Of a stretch of 64,000 nt of DNA, positions 53,460 through 64,000 are shown piece by piece. The notes under the pieces were generated by a model. The model worked only from the letters and a program-made list of their open reading frames with translations, did no database searches and was not told the DNA's origin. Numbering within the stretch: the stretch's first letter is position 1; every line of letters begins with the position of its first letter. The position numbers and the translations under genes are program-made. The DNA is from Sacculina carcini (Eukaryota; Arthropoda; Thecostraca; Sacculinidae): contig OU696577.1 in assembly GCA_916048095.2 (NCBI GenBank), positions 4,372,001 through 4,436,000 of the forward strand. Reading direction: 5' to 3'.

Positions 53460-55744
53460 TAGAGCTAACAACAACAACAACAACAACAACAACATGTATT
53501 TAATATAGCGCCAAATATACAATGGTGCGATGACAGGATGACAGGAAAAAAAAAATATAGTATGTATGTTTATAAAATAAATGAAACAAATGTCAGAATA
53601 GCTAAGAGCATGACAGACAAAGTTTAACAGGCGTATATACAAAAGAAAAACACGAACCCATTCAACAGGGAGAGGTAGACACAAGAAGATGTGCATGCAG
53701 AGCAGATGAGAAGGATCGAAGTGAAGGGGATGACCGGATACGAGAAGGCAAGGAGTTATAGAGACGAGGAGCAAAGAAGTAGAAAGCTTTCGCCGACCAA
53801 GGCGACTCCAAAACTGCTCGAGGACAGTGAAGAGAGTGAAGACGACGACCTGAGTGTTGAGGTTCAGATAGTAGAGAGCGGAGGTAAGAAGGAGAGGAGG
53901 GTGAGCGGATAATTTTAAAGATAAGACAGCACAGTTTATAGTTGATCCGAGCCTGAACAGGAAGCCAGCCAAGCTTATGTAGGTAGGGAGAAGTTGGCGT
54001 GCGCGGAGGAAGACGGAATACAAAGCGACATGATTGGTTCAATAACATTTGTAGGGAGCGAAAAGATTTAGATGAGGCGTGAAGAAACAAAGAGTTACAA
54101 TAGTCTAGACGAGGGAAAATTAAGGATTGGATGAGAGTAATGGCCGAGTTATTGTCAATGTAAGCACGGATGGGATAGAGTTGTCTGAGAATGAGCCTGC
54201 AGGATCGCGATATATGCGCGAAATTGTTGGCAAATGACAGAGAGGGATCGAAGTAGACGCCAAGATTACGAACACAGGCAGATAGGGAGACAGAGAGAGA
54301 CGGGGGAGAGATTCTTGGAGGATGGAAGACCATGTATTCAGTTTTAGAATGGTTGATGATGAGTTGGCGGGAAGATGCCCAGGATGTGATGTCGCAAAAA
54401 AAAATTAGAGAGCAGATTATGAGAGAGTTTTGATAGCGGAATGTATAGTTGCAGATCATCAGCGTAGATATGGTATGAAATGGGGAATTTACGTAGAATA
54501 GGGCAGAGAGAAGACATATACAGATTGAAAAGGAGAGGACCAAGAATAGAGCCCTGAGGCACACCATTAGAAAGCAAAAGAGGGGAAGAAGAGGAAGAGT
54601 TAGAACGTACAGAAAATGAACGGCCAGAAAAATATGAAGTCATGAGAGAGAGAGCAGAAGAGGATAAGCCAGCAGAAGCGAGGTCTTTGAGCAATATAGG
54701 GTGATATACAAGATCGAAGGCGGAGGAAAGATCAAGTAGGACGAGGAGGACTGAATCACCAGAGGCAAATGTTTGGAAGATGTCATTTACAAGGGAAAGT
54801 AAAAGAGATTCGGTAGAATGATGTGAGACGAAACCGGACTGGAATGGGTCGAGAATAGGATTTATCACAGGGGAGAGTTGTTCGTGAATAGCTGACTCAA
54901 GGAGTTTGGAAGGAAGACTTAAAAGCGATATAGGACGATAATTCTTAGGACAGTGAGGATCGAGGGAAGGTTTTTTGAGAATAGGGTTAACTATAGCATG
55001 TTTGTCGGCTAAGAAGGATCCATGGAGGAAGGAAGAGTTGATCAGATGACAGAAGACTGGAGCTAAGAGATGTACATAGTCCGAGAGGGCCGAAAAGTTT
55101 ATTGGATCAAGGGGACAACGGGACATTTTCAGCTTAGAAATTAGGCGAGAGGTATGATAAATATTGATGTGCGAAAAACTCGAGAGGTTTAAATTAGACT
55201 TTGTATGAGTCAGAGGCATGCTAGACGTAGGAAGTTGAGATCGGATAGAGTTTAGTTTATCAGGGAAGAATTTGGCGAAGACGGAAGCAGGTATGGGGCA
55301 AGGTGAGGTAAGTCCGGCAGTTAAGGATCTTAGGATTGACCACTGATTCCTAGGAGCACGGGAATTGGAAGAAAGACGAGAGCGGTAGAAGTTGGCTTTT
55401 TGAGAACAAAGAGTAGAGAGAAACGAGCGACGAGATAAACAAAAGTTAGACCAATCCGAAGGTAGACGGGTGAGGCGCCAGCGGCGTTCAGAGCGACAAG
55501 ATGCTGCCCTAAGAGAGAATAATTCAGACGAGAACCAGGGAGGGGGACGATTTGCAGAGCGGACATGATGAGTGATTAGCGGAAATAATTCGTTGTTGAT
55601 GGTAGAAAGAGCAGAAGATAAGAAGTCGAAAAGAAACCGCGGGTGGATAGAGAGATAAGAAGTAGGCGTTAGATGAGTGTAAAGCAAGGAGTGAAACGTG
55701 GCAGGGATGAAAGACTTGTAATCTCTAGCAGAGAAGGTGGAAAA
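53460..55744 (-). mobile_element. L2-LINE b, inverted, 5'-truncated
   Basis: Same family as L2-LINE a, minus strand, inserted into J-LINE b ORF2. (CAA)n at 53468-53495 is its tail. GCTA before the tail and at 55745-55748 is a likely target duplication. Confidence 0.82.
53662..55744 (-). pseudogene. L2-LINE b ORF2 (RT)
   Basis: Two frames joined at an A9 run (54393-54401). 54400-55744: WSILRSLTAG, NPILKKPSLDPHCPKNYRPISLLS, VLLDLSSAFDLVYHPIL, NGVPQGSILGPLLFNLYMS, YHIYADDLQLYI. 53662-54400: TSWASSRQLIINHSKTEYMVFHP, VRNLGVYFDPSLSF, and C-terminus SPWSAKAFYFFAPRLYNSLP. The endonuclease is missing. A single homopolymer slip may be the only frame defect. Confidence 0.85.
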
Positions 55745-56766
55745 CATGGCTACATGGAAAACAGATTACAAACAGTATTTTATAATAACCGATACTCTAC
55801 AAAAAATATTTAAACAAAGGTGTACCCCAGGGGTCGATTCTGGGGCCCATTCTTTTTCTTATATATGTGAATGACCTTTCTAATTCTAGCAAAAAACCAA
55901 GCTTCACCCTTTATGCAGATGATACAAATGCAATTTTGGCTAATAATATTATTGACGATTTACATAGAGAAATTGAAGAAGAATTAAAACATGTACATGA
56001 ATGGATATTACATAATCACTTGAAACTAAATACTAAAAAATCTAACTTTATATTGTTCCAAAACAGGTCAAGACATCACACTTTTCCGACTGTTTATCTA
56101 AACGATTAAAAAATGGATATAGTTGGAAAAACAAAGTTCCTCGGCGTTATTATCGACGAAAATATAAATAGGAAAGACCATATTGAGCATGTATTTGGCA
56201 AAATTTCCAAAATTTGTGGTGTTTTATATAACGTAAGATACCAGTTAACGACAGAAGCCTTAATTAGCATCTACTATACTCTTATATATGCTCATCTAAT
56301 ATATTGCAGCGCTAATTGGTCTTGCACATGGCCTTCCTTCCTTCTTAGAATCAAACTTATCCAAAACAGAGTCTTACGATGCATTGCTCACAAAAATAAA
56401 TTCGGATCTATCAGCGATATTTACCAAAATTTAACAATTCAACAATTCCACACAATTCGGAACAAATTATTGATCTTACTCATCAGTAAAAATCTCAAAT
56501 GCAAAAACCGTAAACACAACATATTCACTCGGGAAAGCACTGTAATTAGAACTCGAAGTAGTTATAATTTAACTCCACAAAGATTTCGAACAATGTTATT
56601 CAAGTACAGTATTCTGTATTACGGGTCGCAGTTGTGGAATGATTTGCCGATGTCTGTGAAGGAATTGTTATATACTAAGAGCGACATGGAGAAAATAAAA
56701 CAAGCTATAAATGTTTATTATAAAAAATTTACCCACTTAACTCAGGTCAAAAGTTGTATGATGTAG
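55745..56766 (+). pseudogene. J-LINE b ORF2, RT end
   Basis: Resumes with YMENRLQTVFYNN, then GVPQGSILGPILFLIYVNDL (55823-55882) and FTLYADDTNAI. One stop near 56107 separates the thumb frame 56113-56766 (KTKFLGVIIDENINRKDHI, LIYCSANWSCTWPS, YGSQLWNDLP). From 56767 to 57350 the sequence is TG-rich 3' region without further features. Confidence 0.82.
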
Positions 56767-57379
56767 TTTTGCTTTGCGATCAATTGTTAAGTATTCGTGA
56801 ATTTATGAATAAATATGAATCCGGCAATGAGAATAGATATGTATGAATGTGTTTATGCATGAGGTATTGGTATGTTGTGTGTATATATGTGTCTTTATGT
56901 GTTTGCTTCCAAAATATTTTCCTGTTTGCGCATTGTGGGTATGTGTATCATGTGTGTATGTAATTGAATACGTGTTAGGTGTTGTATGGTAATATGTGCG
57001 GAGACGAGTATGGAAGTTGTATACGCGTGCACTTTGTTTGCATATAGCTGCATGTTTGCGTATTATTTCATGTGTATATGTGTATGAGAATATGTGTACG
57101 AATATATATGGTAGACTGTGGTAGGTATGGTTATATGTTTGTTGTGTTTCATTGTATATGAATAGTGTTTATATGTGATTGCGCGCGCATGTGTGTGCAC
57201 GTATGTACTTGTGTCTATATAACCTGACTTGATAGCATTATTTCCACCTGTACAAGTGAAATGTAAGCCTGTCTATGAGCATTAGCTCGACGGGTCTTTT
57301 GCCAATTGTGATATTTATTGTTTGAACATTGTATATTTGTTTGTGGCAATACATGGTTAAATACAAAATACGAAAATAC

Positions 57380-57690
57380 ATAGGTGTATGCAAGATAATG
57401 TCACACATTGGAGCCTAGAAATAAAGCTATTTATGTACACGGAGCGAGCGTTGTCATGATGAAGTTTGATGCCATGAACATTCAGTTCTGGTCGCTTTCG
57501 TCGGATGGCTTCTCTCAGCTTATGAAGGATTGCAACGTATCCACGTATCCAGCTTATGACGGATTGCAACGTATTGATCAACCTGGGTGAAACAGCATGG
57601 TGTGGAATTTTTCCAAAACGGTTTTCTCTCTTGGATAAAACGGTGGCGCAAATACATCGATCGTCGTGGTGATTATACTGAAGGGTAATT
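57380..57690. pseudogene. Tc1/mariner-type transposase fragments, two orientations
   Basis: On the minus strand (57424-57550) LREAIRRKRPEL and GIKLHHDNARS match the second catalytic Asp region of mariner-type transposases (HHDNARPH). On the plus strand (57592-57690) FFQNGFLSWIKRWRKYIDRRGDYTEG followed by a stop matches the transposase C-terminus. The two fragments point in opposite directions, so the remnant is rearranged. Terminal repeats are not seen. Confidence 0.6.
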
Positions 57691-57809
57691 TATTGTTGAA
57701 TATGTTTCACACAATGATTTGAAAAAAATTCGCGTGTCAATGTTTATCGTAATACATTATTTATAAGCAAACAGGCATTTCTTTCTGGTCCACCCTCGTA
57801 TTTATCGTA

Positions 57810-58567
57810 TTAAATGCTACAACGCGTCATTAATCAATCTTGTCGTTTTGTCCTTCATCCTGTTCCTTGTCGTCACACTTCTCGATTTCTTTTTCAATTT
57901 CGCTGGCTCCCTATTATTCCACGTATTCACTTTCGCCTGTGCTGTCTGATATATAAGCTTCTCCACGATCCTCATCAGCCATCCTATCTCCGCCTTCTCC
58001 TCACTCCTTGCCTCACTCCTTCCCGAATTCCTCTTCCCCTTGTATGCCCTCGTGCTGTAAATGAATCTCCTTGGTCCTCCAAATCATTCTTTTTTTCCGC
58101 CCCTCGCCTTTACAATTCCATCCCAGTTCACATTACTTCTTCTCTTTCCTACAATTCTTTCCGCTCTAAGCTCTCCAAACACTTTTTTGACCTCTCTTTT
58201 GACCCAGTCTCCCACACTCTCACACCTTTTGCATCACTATAACATGTTACTTTAGCATGTTCTTACTCGTATTCCTTCTCTCATTTGCATGCTTACTATA
58301 TCTACGCTATGACTATATTCTCCCGAGTTGTGTTTGCTGTGTTGTGTTGACATTATGTTTCAGTCGTGTTGTCTTGTCCGTCATGTCCGTCTGCTTTGTA
58401 TGTTTTGCCCATATTTTGTCTCTATATTTATTGTCATTTATTGCATATTTGTAGTTCACTTCTTTTGCATCTGTCCTGTTATTTGTATTCCGTGTTCCCA
58501 ACTGTTATAATCGTGTCGCGCCCGAGCCCTTCGGTGCGCTATAACAAATACATGTTGTTGTTGTTAT
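57810..58567 (+). mobile_element. L2-LINE c, 3' fragment
   Basis: 5'-truncated copy: the last ~140 residues of ORF2 (57814-58242), 3' UTR and a GCGCTATAACAAATACATG(TTG)n end at 58533-58567. Confidence 0.82.
57814..58242 (+). pseudogene. L2-LINE c RT C-terminus
   Basis: LQRVINQSCRFVLHPVPCRHTS, FRWLPIIPRIHFRLCCLIYKL, NESPWSSKSFFFSAPRLYN; open, and closely matching the end of L2-LINE a at 50750-51169. Confidence 0.85.
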
Positions 58568-58606
58568 CGAATAAAATATATGTATTATATATTGTATATA
58601 CTTATA

Positions 58607-58611
<5 letters not shown>

Positions 58612-58640
<29 letters not shown>

Positions 58641-58657
58641 AGTATATATATATATAA

Positions 58658-58704
<47 letters not shown>
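58612..58704. repeat. (TA)n microsatellite
   Basis: TA repeats with three AAG interruptions, left of PLE-A copy 2. Confidence 0.95.
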
Positions 58705-58706
<2 letters not shown>

Positions 58707-58707
<1 letters not shown>

Positions 58708-59114
58708 AGTGTGTGTTATCCATGTTTCGGTCCAATTTGATTTGATGTTGCTGGTGGTAGTGCCTGGCAATGGTTCCGTCTTGAAGGTGTGCCGAAATTC
58801 TTTCGGACAGCGTTGTTGTCGTGTAGCCAATGTAATGCGAGTTTCGGTGATTGCAGTCACCAGTCGTACATGTATGCTGGTACACGCTGTATGTATGCTG
58901 GTACACATTGGTTTCAGTGAGCGAGGTCAACCTTGTGTGTGTGTGTGTACATATGTATTGTTTGATATTGTGTATTTTGTTTTTTATTGTGTTATGTCAG
59001 TTTCTTCTGACAATGGCTAGTGATAGCCGAATGGTACCTCGAGAATTAAACTTCAGTGAACAACTGAGTGTGTTGTCTCCTGAACACAGAAAAATCATGC
59101 GAAGCATAGAAAAG

Positions 59115-59116
<2 letters not shown>
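58707..59116. mobile_element. PLE-A copy 2, head-to-head remnant
   Basis: 58725-58925 is the GIY-YIG region in inverse orientation (minus: [35 protein letters not shown]). 58935-59116 is the terminal pLTR in plus orientation. RT is absent, so the element is an inverted stub plus a tail. Confidence 0.8.
59002..59045 (+). ncRNA. Hammerhead relic in PLE-A copy 2
   Basis: UUCUUCUGACAA, stem-loop II GGCUA-GUGA-UAGCC intact, then GAAU, GGUACC, UC, GAGAA. Box 1 CUGACGA has become CUGACAA and GAAA has become GAAU, so predicted inactive. Confidence 0.6.

Positions 59117-59178
<62 letters not shown>
59117..59178. repeat. (TA)n microsatellite between PLE-A and PLE-B
   Basis: 31 TA units; same position as the tract at 8283-8368. 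Confidence 0.95.
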
Positions 59179-59180
<2 letters not shown>

Positions 59181-60066
59181 CATAAAGAAGTTGCACTCAC
59201 GCACCCGGTAATGTTATATGATGAGAAAAGTATACTTCATCGGGCACAATTATTTCTGTATTAGTACGACGTTTCGCATCAGCAAGGCTTTATCAAGTAC
59301 TGTTTTATAAAATACATCAACAAGACGAGCCAAGAACATAACATATTTAGTAGATATAAACAGAGCCGTAGCAACCGCCCCCCGTACCCCCCGGCCGGGG
59401 GGGCCAGAATGTTGAGGGGCCCCTTTGCTTCACGTATTATGTGATTATGTCTAATAAATGCATTCAATATTCACAATGGGGGCCCCAAGTGTTGCCTTCG
59501 GGGGGGGGGGGCATAATTCCTCGCAACGGCTCTGGATATAAATGAATATAAACATTAAGACACGCGTATAGGTTTTTGACACACTTTTAAGTAAATAATA
59601 TAAAACTAACAATCGACAATTACATGCAATAAATATTACCATTAAATCAGAATTTGCAATTAAGTTCAATTCCTTTGCAGCCGTTTATGATGCAGCTGGA
59701 GTCATTTTCTTGAATGTATGCTGCCTCTGCATATCTTCTAGTAGCATCGTCTAATATTCCGCTGTGTATTATTGTCCACTTTATCGATACTTCCATTTTG
59801 TTACGCTCTTCCATAAAATGCTTTATAATTGGACCTCCCAGCAGCCACGGGATTGTTAGTTTTCTATTATTTATTTAAAAGTGTGTCAAAATCCTATACG
59901 CGTGTCTTAATGTTTATATTCACTTATATCTACTAAATATGTTGTGTTTTGGCTCATCTTTTTGATGTATTTTATAAAACAGTACTTGATAAAGCCTTGT
60001 TGAGGCGAAACGTCGTACTAATACAAAAATAATTGTGCCCGATGAAGTATACTTTTTTCATCATAT
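59179..60066 (-). mobile_element. PLE-B copy 2, 3' terminal part with inverted end
   Basis: 59179-59850 matches the PLE-B terminal region at 8369-8850, apart from the MITE. After 59855 the terminal region turns back: 59869-60066 is an inverse copy of part of 59179-59630. RT is absent. Confidence 0.8.
59361..59534. mobile_element. hAT-type MITE with 8-bp target duplication
   Basis: 174 bp, ends CAGAGCCGTAGC and GCAACGGCTCTG (11 of 12 inverted match). Flanked by GATATAAA at 59353-59360 and 59535-59542. The interior has runs of C and G near both ends and no coding capacity. PLE-B copy 1 shows the unoccupied site (single GATATAAA near 8551). Confidence 0.9.
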
Positions 60067-60889
60067 ATATATAGTGTGTGTGCGTGTTGTTGTGAGAGAT
60101 AGAGTGCGGCTACGTACTCAGAGACAGGGAAAATACAGTGTTCGCTTGACCCTTTGAACCACATACCCCATGTCGAGAGCATGAGCGTCTCCGTGTTCTC
60201 CATGACGATCATCAGCAAAGATGAAACGACGGCGTTCTTCCTTGGTCTATCCTGTACCAACGCAGTTTGAGTGCGTTCGAGGTTGTCGGCAGGAGAACAA
60301 GAGTATCACTAGTGCGCGCAAAATTTACCGTTGCGCACAGGCGTGTGTGTGCGTGTCTGTGTGTGTGCGTGTTTTGGACGGACAATCTTTTGAGTGAAGA
60401 GCGAGGGGATTGTGTTCTCCAATAGCGACAGTGGTGATTGAATGACTGGAGGACATCTCAAACAGACATTCACGGACATTCATGGACAAAGAGGGATCAT
60501 AAATTTGGTGGTGATTAAGCGTAGCAAATAGGTTCTCTCGCTGCCCTTGCACGAGAAAATAACCAATCTAGCCCAATTATACAACAAGTTGGAAACTTGA
60601 TAGTTGTATGTATACGGTAGAATAAAGAACACTAAGCTGTTGATGACGCCAAAATAAGAAGCTCCAAATATCGGCAAAATCTACAGACGAAACCGCATAT
60701 AACAGCATAGAAGCAGAGATGGGAGCACAGGAAAAAAGTAAGTGAATATGGAGAATGAGAATATAGAATATCAAGAGAGTATACAAATACAGGGTGATTG
60801 CTGGTCGTAACGAGAGTGCTTCATAGACACGGCTTCAAAATCGAACCCGTCAACATTCCATGAGCCTACTGTTGCACATCGGCTCTGGT
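60067..60889. other. No gene recognised
   Basis: Starts TG-rich, then mixed sequence with no motif I recognise. Confidence 0.5.
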
Positions 60890-61000
60890 TTTTTTTAATT
60901 ACGGGCAAATACAGTGGTATGGGATGAATGCAAACACTATTACCACCATGCGGTCGTCCCATGTACCGGAAACGCCCGGAGGTTCTAGGTAGTTTAAGAA
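60890..61000 (-). mobile_element. LINE 3' end related to 2A-LINE
   Basis: About 110 bp resembling the conserved 3' end at 25206 and 42460 (plus: ATTACGGGCAAATACAGTGG..., CCATGTACCGGAAACGCCC) but more diverged. No coding sequence is attached. Confidence 0.6.
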
Positions 61001-61114
61001 AAGCGAGCTTAGTATGAGCGAGCACAATCCAAGGGACACCCAAAAACTCAACCAGAAAAATTATAGAAGGGCATCCACGTAATCACCCAATTCAAATTAT
61101 TCACAAAGGAATTC

Positions 61115-61216
61115 ACACACACACTCACACACATACACACTCACACTCACACACACTCACATATACACACACACTCACATATACACACTCACACTCACAC
61201 ACACTCACACTCACAC

Positions 61217-61268
<52 letters not shown>
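61115..61268. repeat. (CA)n with CACT interruptions
   Basis: CACACT-type units then about 28 pure CA units. Confidence 0.92.
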
Positions 61269-61270
<2 letters not shown>

Positions 61271-63589
61271 CAAATACCCACACCAACAAAGAACAAATTG
61301 TTGACGTATTGTGTAATTTTTACGTATAAATATTTTCCTCCGAGAAATAAACGTACTATGTTGCTCAAAATTCTGCCAAACGTTCAACACATGCACATTC
61401 CCACCAACGTTCTACATAGAATACGCAAAACGTATACACACTACATAATATACATAAAAATCATGCACTATACGCGCCACACAAAATAAATAAAACGCTA
61501 CATAAAAAGCATACGCTCAACATAAAATACATTAAACATAATCGTTGTTCAGTGTCCGACGATGACGGTCTTGCTTTAGCGCCACTATGTGCTGGCATGT
61601 CATTGTAGAGTCCCATCCTTGATCCACATGATGTTACCTAACGAAGGTGGATATGGTCGTTGTTGTATGTAACCGATCGTGATATTGTGGTAGCGGCTGC
61701 TACGCAAGTCTGTCTGTGCCGCTGGGTGTGTTGGACACGTTCCAGTTTTGTAAGTTTATAATTTTCAATGATGTATTCGGAGTAATACTTTTAGTATCTT
61801 CAAACTGCCATATATTTAATCAGTCGTAATTTTTCTACAGTGAAAGAATGCCCAATTTTTTATTCACAATTTCTTATCTGAACCGTGTGATTCGCTTTAT
61901 ATTCAATTTAGATCTAGGAATTTTCAGCATGTACTTGTAACATTTGGGTATATAATTGCAGTGTTACAATTGCAGTTATTTTATACATGTAAATAATTGC
62001 AATGTGTTAAAAGAAATTGTGCTTGTAATGTTCGGCGGACTTTTAAGCAACGTAGTACGTTTATTTCTCTGAGGAAAGAGATAATCCGTGAATAACATAT
62101 AATTATACAGTTTGTTGTTTTTTCATTGTAAGCATCGTAGTACGCCAATTTCTGGGACGAAAAAAGTAATGTTTGGAAAACATACAAATTGGTATTTGTT
62201 ATTGTTTATGTAAGACGAATGTTTTATATTAGTTTTTCACAAAATACTGTTTTCAAACCCTGTTATCATACATGATGATTAACTCAATAAGTAAATTAAA
62301 CGCTATATTATATATATAAGTGCAGCAAAGTACTATGCAAACAATGATATTAGTGCTTCCAACCACAATTTTATTGGGCTTATTTAATGTTTTTTATTTT
62401 GCTAGTAGCACTATCTCTGCTAGGATGTAAATATCTCATATGAAGAAAAACAAAATTCATTAAACATCCTAAACTACATAAATTATATAATTAAAGCTCA
62501 TTTAATTACTATCGTAGGTCCCGGTCATAAGGTCATGCCACTCTTCAAACCTGAAATACTACATTTGTTGTAGTACGGTCTAATAAGCCCACCCAAAATG
62601 TGAATATTTCTCCGGTACCATTTTTTTGATGCTCTGCTTGTTCCACATTTACAATATGTTGGAAAAAATTCGTCATTCAATATCATTCACAGTATTAATT
62701 TACGTTTTCATCAACCTATTGCTTATGTTTGTACTTTTCGAACGTTGATATAACTGATACTATAATGAAGCTTGTTCTTTTGGAGAAATCAGACTTTGGA
62801 AGACTGAGTTGTATACACTGAAATAGATGTGGCAATTAAGCACACCATGGAAAATATGTATTAGCATTTTGGATTAAATTTTGTGTTTTATGTCCGGTGC
62901 CTACGGTATTAATATAAACCAAAAAGAAAGTGTTTTTTTTCTAGGTGTTTTGCAATATTTTTTTTTCATCAAGAACAATATACCGTTTCTTAGGGTTTTA
63001 TTATCGGTTACCACCGATTTTACCATCGTATTTTTGTGAACGCTATAACGTTGAATTGACCAATCATGATAAGGAAAATCGAACTATTCACAGCGATTAG
63101 GGCGAATTTATCGTGGCGAATATATGCGCGCCAAAGCATTATCGGTGTAGATACACAGTGTTGAGACTAAAGAGTTAAGACTTAAGAGTTAGAGACCGAT
63201 GAATTACCCACAGCGGAAGTGCGTAGTTTAAGCGAGCGTGTTCCGTACTGAACATTGATCTTGGTCGAGTCCTCGAAGGTGGGGTCGGACGAATGTTTAT
63301 TTGCCGTGCGTGACTCATGTTTATGATGACGCAGAAGTCTAGTATGAAGTGGAAGAGTCGTGTGAAACAAGGCACAAAGGTCGTCATCATCGCCATTCTG
63401 TGTCCACTCTTTTTGAGCGAAGTGCGTTGACCGGATGCAGATGACAAGAAATCAACACTCCTGGGATGCGGAGATCTGCTTTTGGCACTCATGATGTTTG
63501 TACAATCCGATACCCGAGGCGGTTTAGGTCGACCTTGCTAGAACAGGAAGTTGATGATGGAAGCGGTGGCGGGAAATACCTAGTCGATC
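61269..63589. other. AT-rich DNA, no gene recognised
   Basis: Low-complexity, stop-rich sequence on both strands. The longest frames are under 110 codons and show no motifs. Confidence 0.55.
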
Positions 63590-63900
63590 ACGGCGCCATC
63601 TGTGGGTTGTTGCGCGCACAAAAAATCCGTGACGTCACAGAGTAGTAGCAACTGCCTGTCGCTGCCAATATCGGGACAGTTGGCTTGCGGCGGTGTGCGT
63701 TGGTGTGTGTCGCCGCATACCCGTGTTTCTGTGTGCCTCTGCGTGTGCGCGTTTCATTGGTGTGGCACTCTATGTGAACTTTGTCTCGTAGTTTTCTCGT
63801 TTCCTGTACACGTGCTACCGTACTTCTTTTCTGTGATTGCGTGATGGTGAGCTGTGATTTTAGTTCGTTAGCTTCCGGAAGAATGTCGAACAAGAGTAAG
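63590..63900 (+). promoter_or_regulatory. Candidate host promoter and first exon
   Basis: CpG-richer than its surroundings, with a perfect CRE/ATF palindrome TGACGTCA at 63630-63637. An ATG at 63883 (MSNK) is followed by AAGAGTAAGA, a good 5' splice site, and a pyrimidine-poor CATTCCAG 3' site at 63964-63971. Joined there, the frame ends within eight codons, so either another acceptor is used or the exon is noncoding. Confidence 0.25.
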
Positions 63901-64000
63901 ATAATGTTTGTCATATTTTTACTGTTCTGTTTTGCACGGTTTTTTATTGAAAATTTCTATTCCACATTCCAGCTGGGAGCATTGTGTATAATTAACCTGT

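Larger units (their letters stand above)
46690..57350 (+). mobile_element. J-LINE b, split by two L2-LINEs
   Basis: Collinear plus-strand pieces: ORF1 part 1 (46690-47045), ORF1 part 2 (51367-51694), ORF2 part 1 (51806-53459), ORF2 part 2 (55745-56766), then a TG-rich 3' region to about 57350. The gaps are L2-LINE a (47046-51366) and L2-LINE b (53460-55744). Removing them restores ordinary Jockey/CR1 LINE order. Confidence 0.8.

Noticed and set aside
53691..53912. Plus-strand charged ORF
   Set aside because: Antisense of the L2-LINE b RT C-terminus.
58505..58930. Ile/Tyr-rich proteins through the TA tract
   Set aside because: The long (IY)n part is the (TA)n microsatellite; only the GIY-YIG part is real and belongs to PLE-A.
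60771..61043. Endonuclease start (GSWNVDGFDF) on the minus strand
   Set aside because: Only one motif-like string, no further endonuclease residues, and it lies beyond the conserved LINE 3' end.

Overview
This window is eukaryotic, almost certainly from a metazoan and most likely an aquatic invertebrate. The evidence is GIY-YIG Penelope-like elements, CR1/L2/Jockey/I-type LINEs, Gypsy LTR elements, hAT and mariner remnants, long (TA)n and (CA)n microsatellites, a tRNA-derived SINE, and no bacterial gene organisation. I cannot name the species. I find no convincing host protein-coding gene. Nearly every coding signal belongs to a transposable element, most of them broken and many nested in one another. 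A CpG-rich, promoter-like stretch at 63.59-63.9 kb is the only place that looks like the edge of a host gene.

Layout. 1-0.2 kb: start of a LINE ORF1 (minus) running off the edge. 0.3-0.8 kb: CA/GT microsatellite and a GC hairpin segment. 1.2-5.7 kb: an array of an unfamiliar repeat with a GGGCGGG core, split by Gypsy-1 (1892-5145, minus) with both LTRs, PPT, PBS and a 5-bp target duplication. 5.8-8.3 kb: PLE-A with inverted terminal copies; the left copy carries a well-formed hammerhead ribozyme. 8.37-9.94 kb: PLE-B (minus). 9.94-12.64 kb: J-LINE a. 15.3-18.5 kb: T-LINE (minus) interrupted by a tRNA-Val-like SINE. 18.5-19.8 kb: hAT transposase (minus). 19.85-22.5 kb: I-type LINE with RNase H. 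24.2 kb: perfect-looking long hairpin.

25.2-28.6 kb: fragment of the 2A-LINE, then the NR-LINE (minus), whose ORF begins with a nuclear-receptor-type C4 zinc-finger domain followed by a PHD finger and then reverse transcriptase. This is the most unusual item. 28.64-38.3 kb: Gypsy-2 (plus), split by the D-LINE (29.69-32.09 kb, minus, with its RT catalytic core duplicated in tandem and in frame) and by Gypsy-3 (32.80-36.30 kb, plus, inserted just after the YVDD codons). 38.3-40.9 kb: LINE ORF1 and PHD/CCHC LINE remnants (minus). 42.4-46.7 kb: nearly full-length 2A-LINE (minus) with a 2A ribosome-skipping motif.

46.7-57.35 kb: J-LINE b (plus), split by two L2-LINEs of one family, one in each orientation (47.05-51.37 plus and 53.46-55.74 minus). 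A third truncated L2-LINE lies at 57.8-58.57 kb. 58.7-60.07 kb: second PLE-A/(TA)n/PLE-B junction, the PLE-B part carrying a small hAT MITE whose empty site is preserved in the first copy. 60.07-63.5 kb: AT-rich sequence without recognisable genes.

The elements do not form one pathway; they are a record of successive insertions. The reusable themes are self-cleaving ribozymes in PLEs, 2A recoding, and zinc-finger chromatin or DNA readers (PHD, nuclear-receptor DBD) captured by LINEs.
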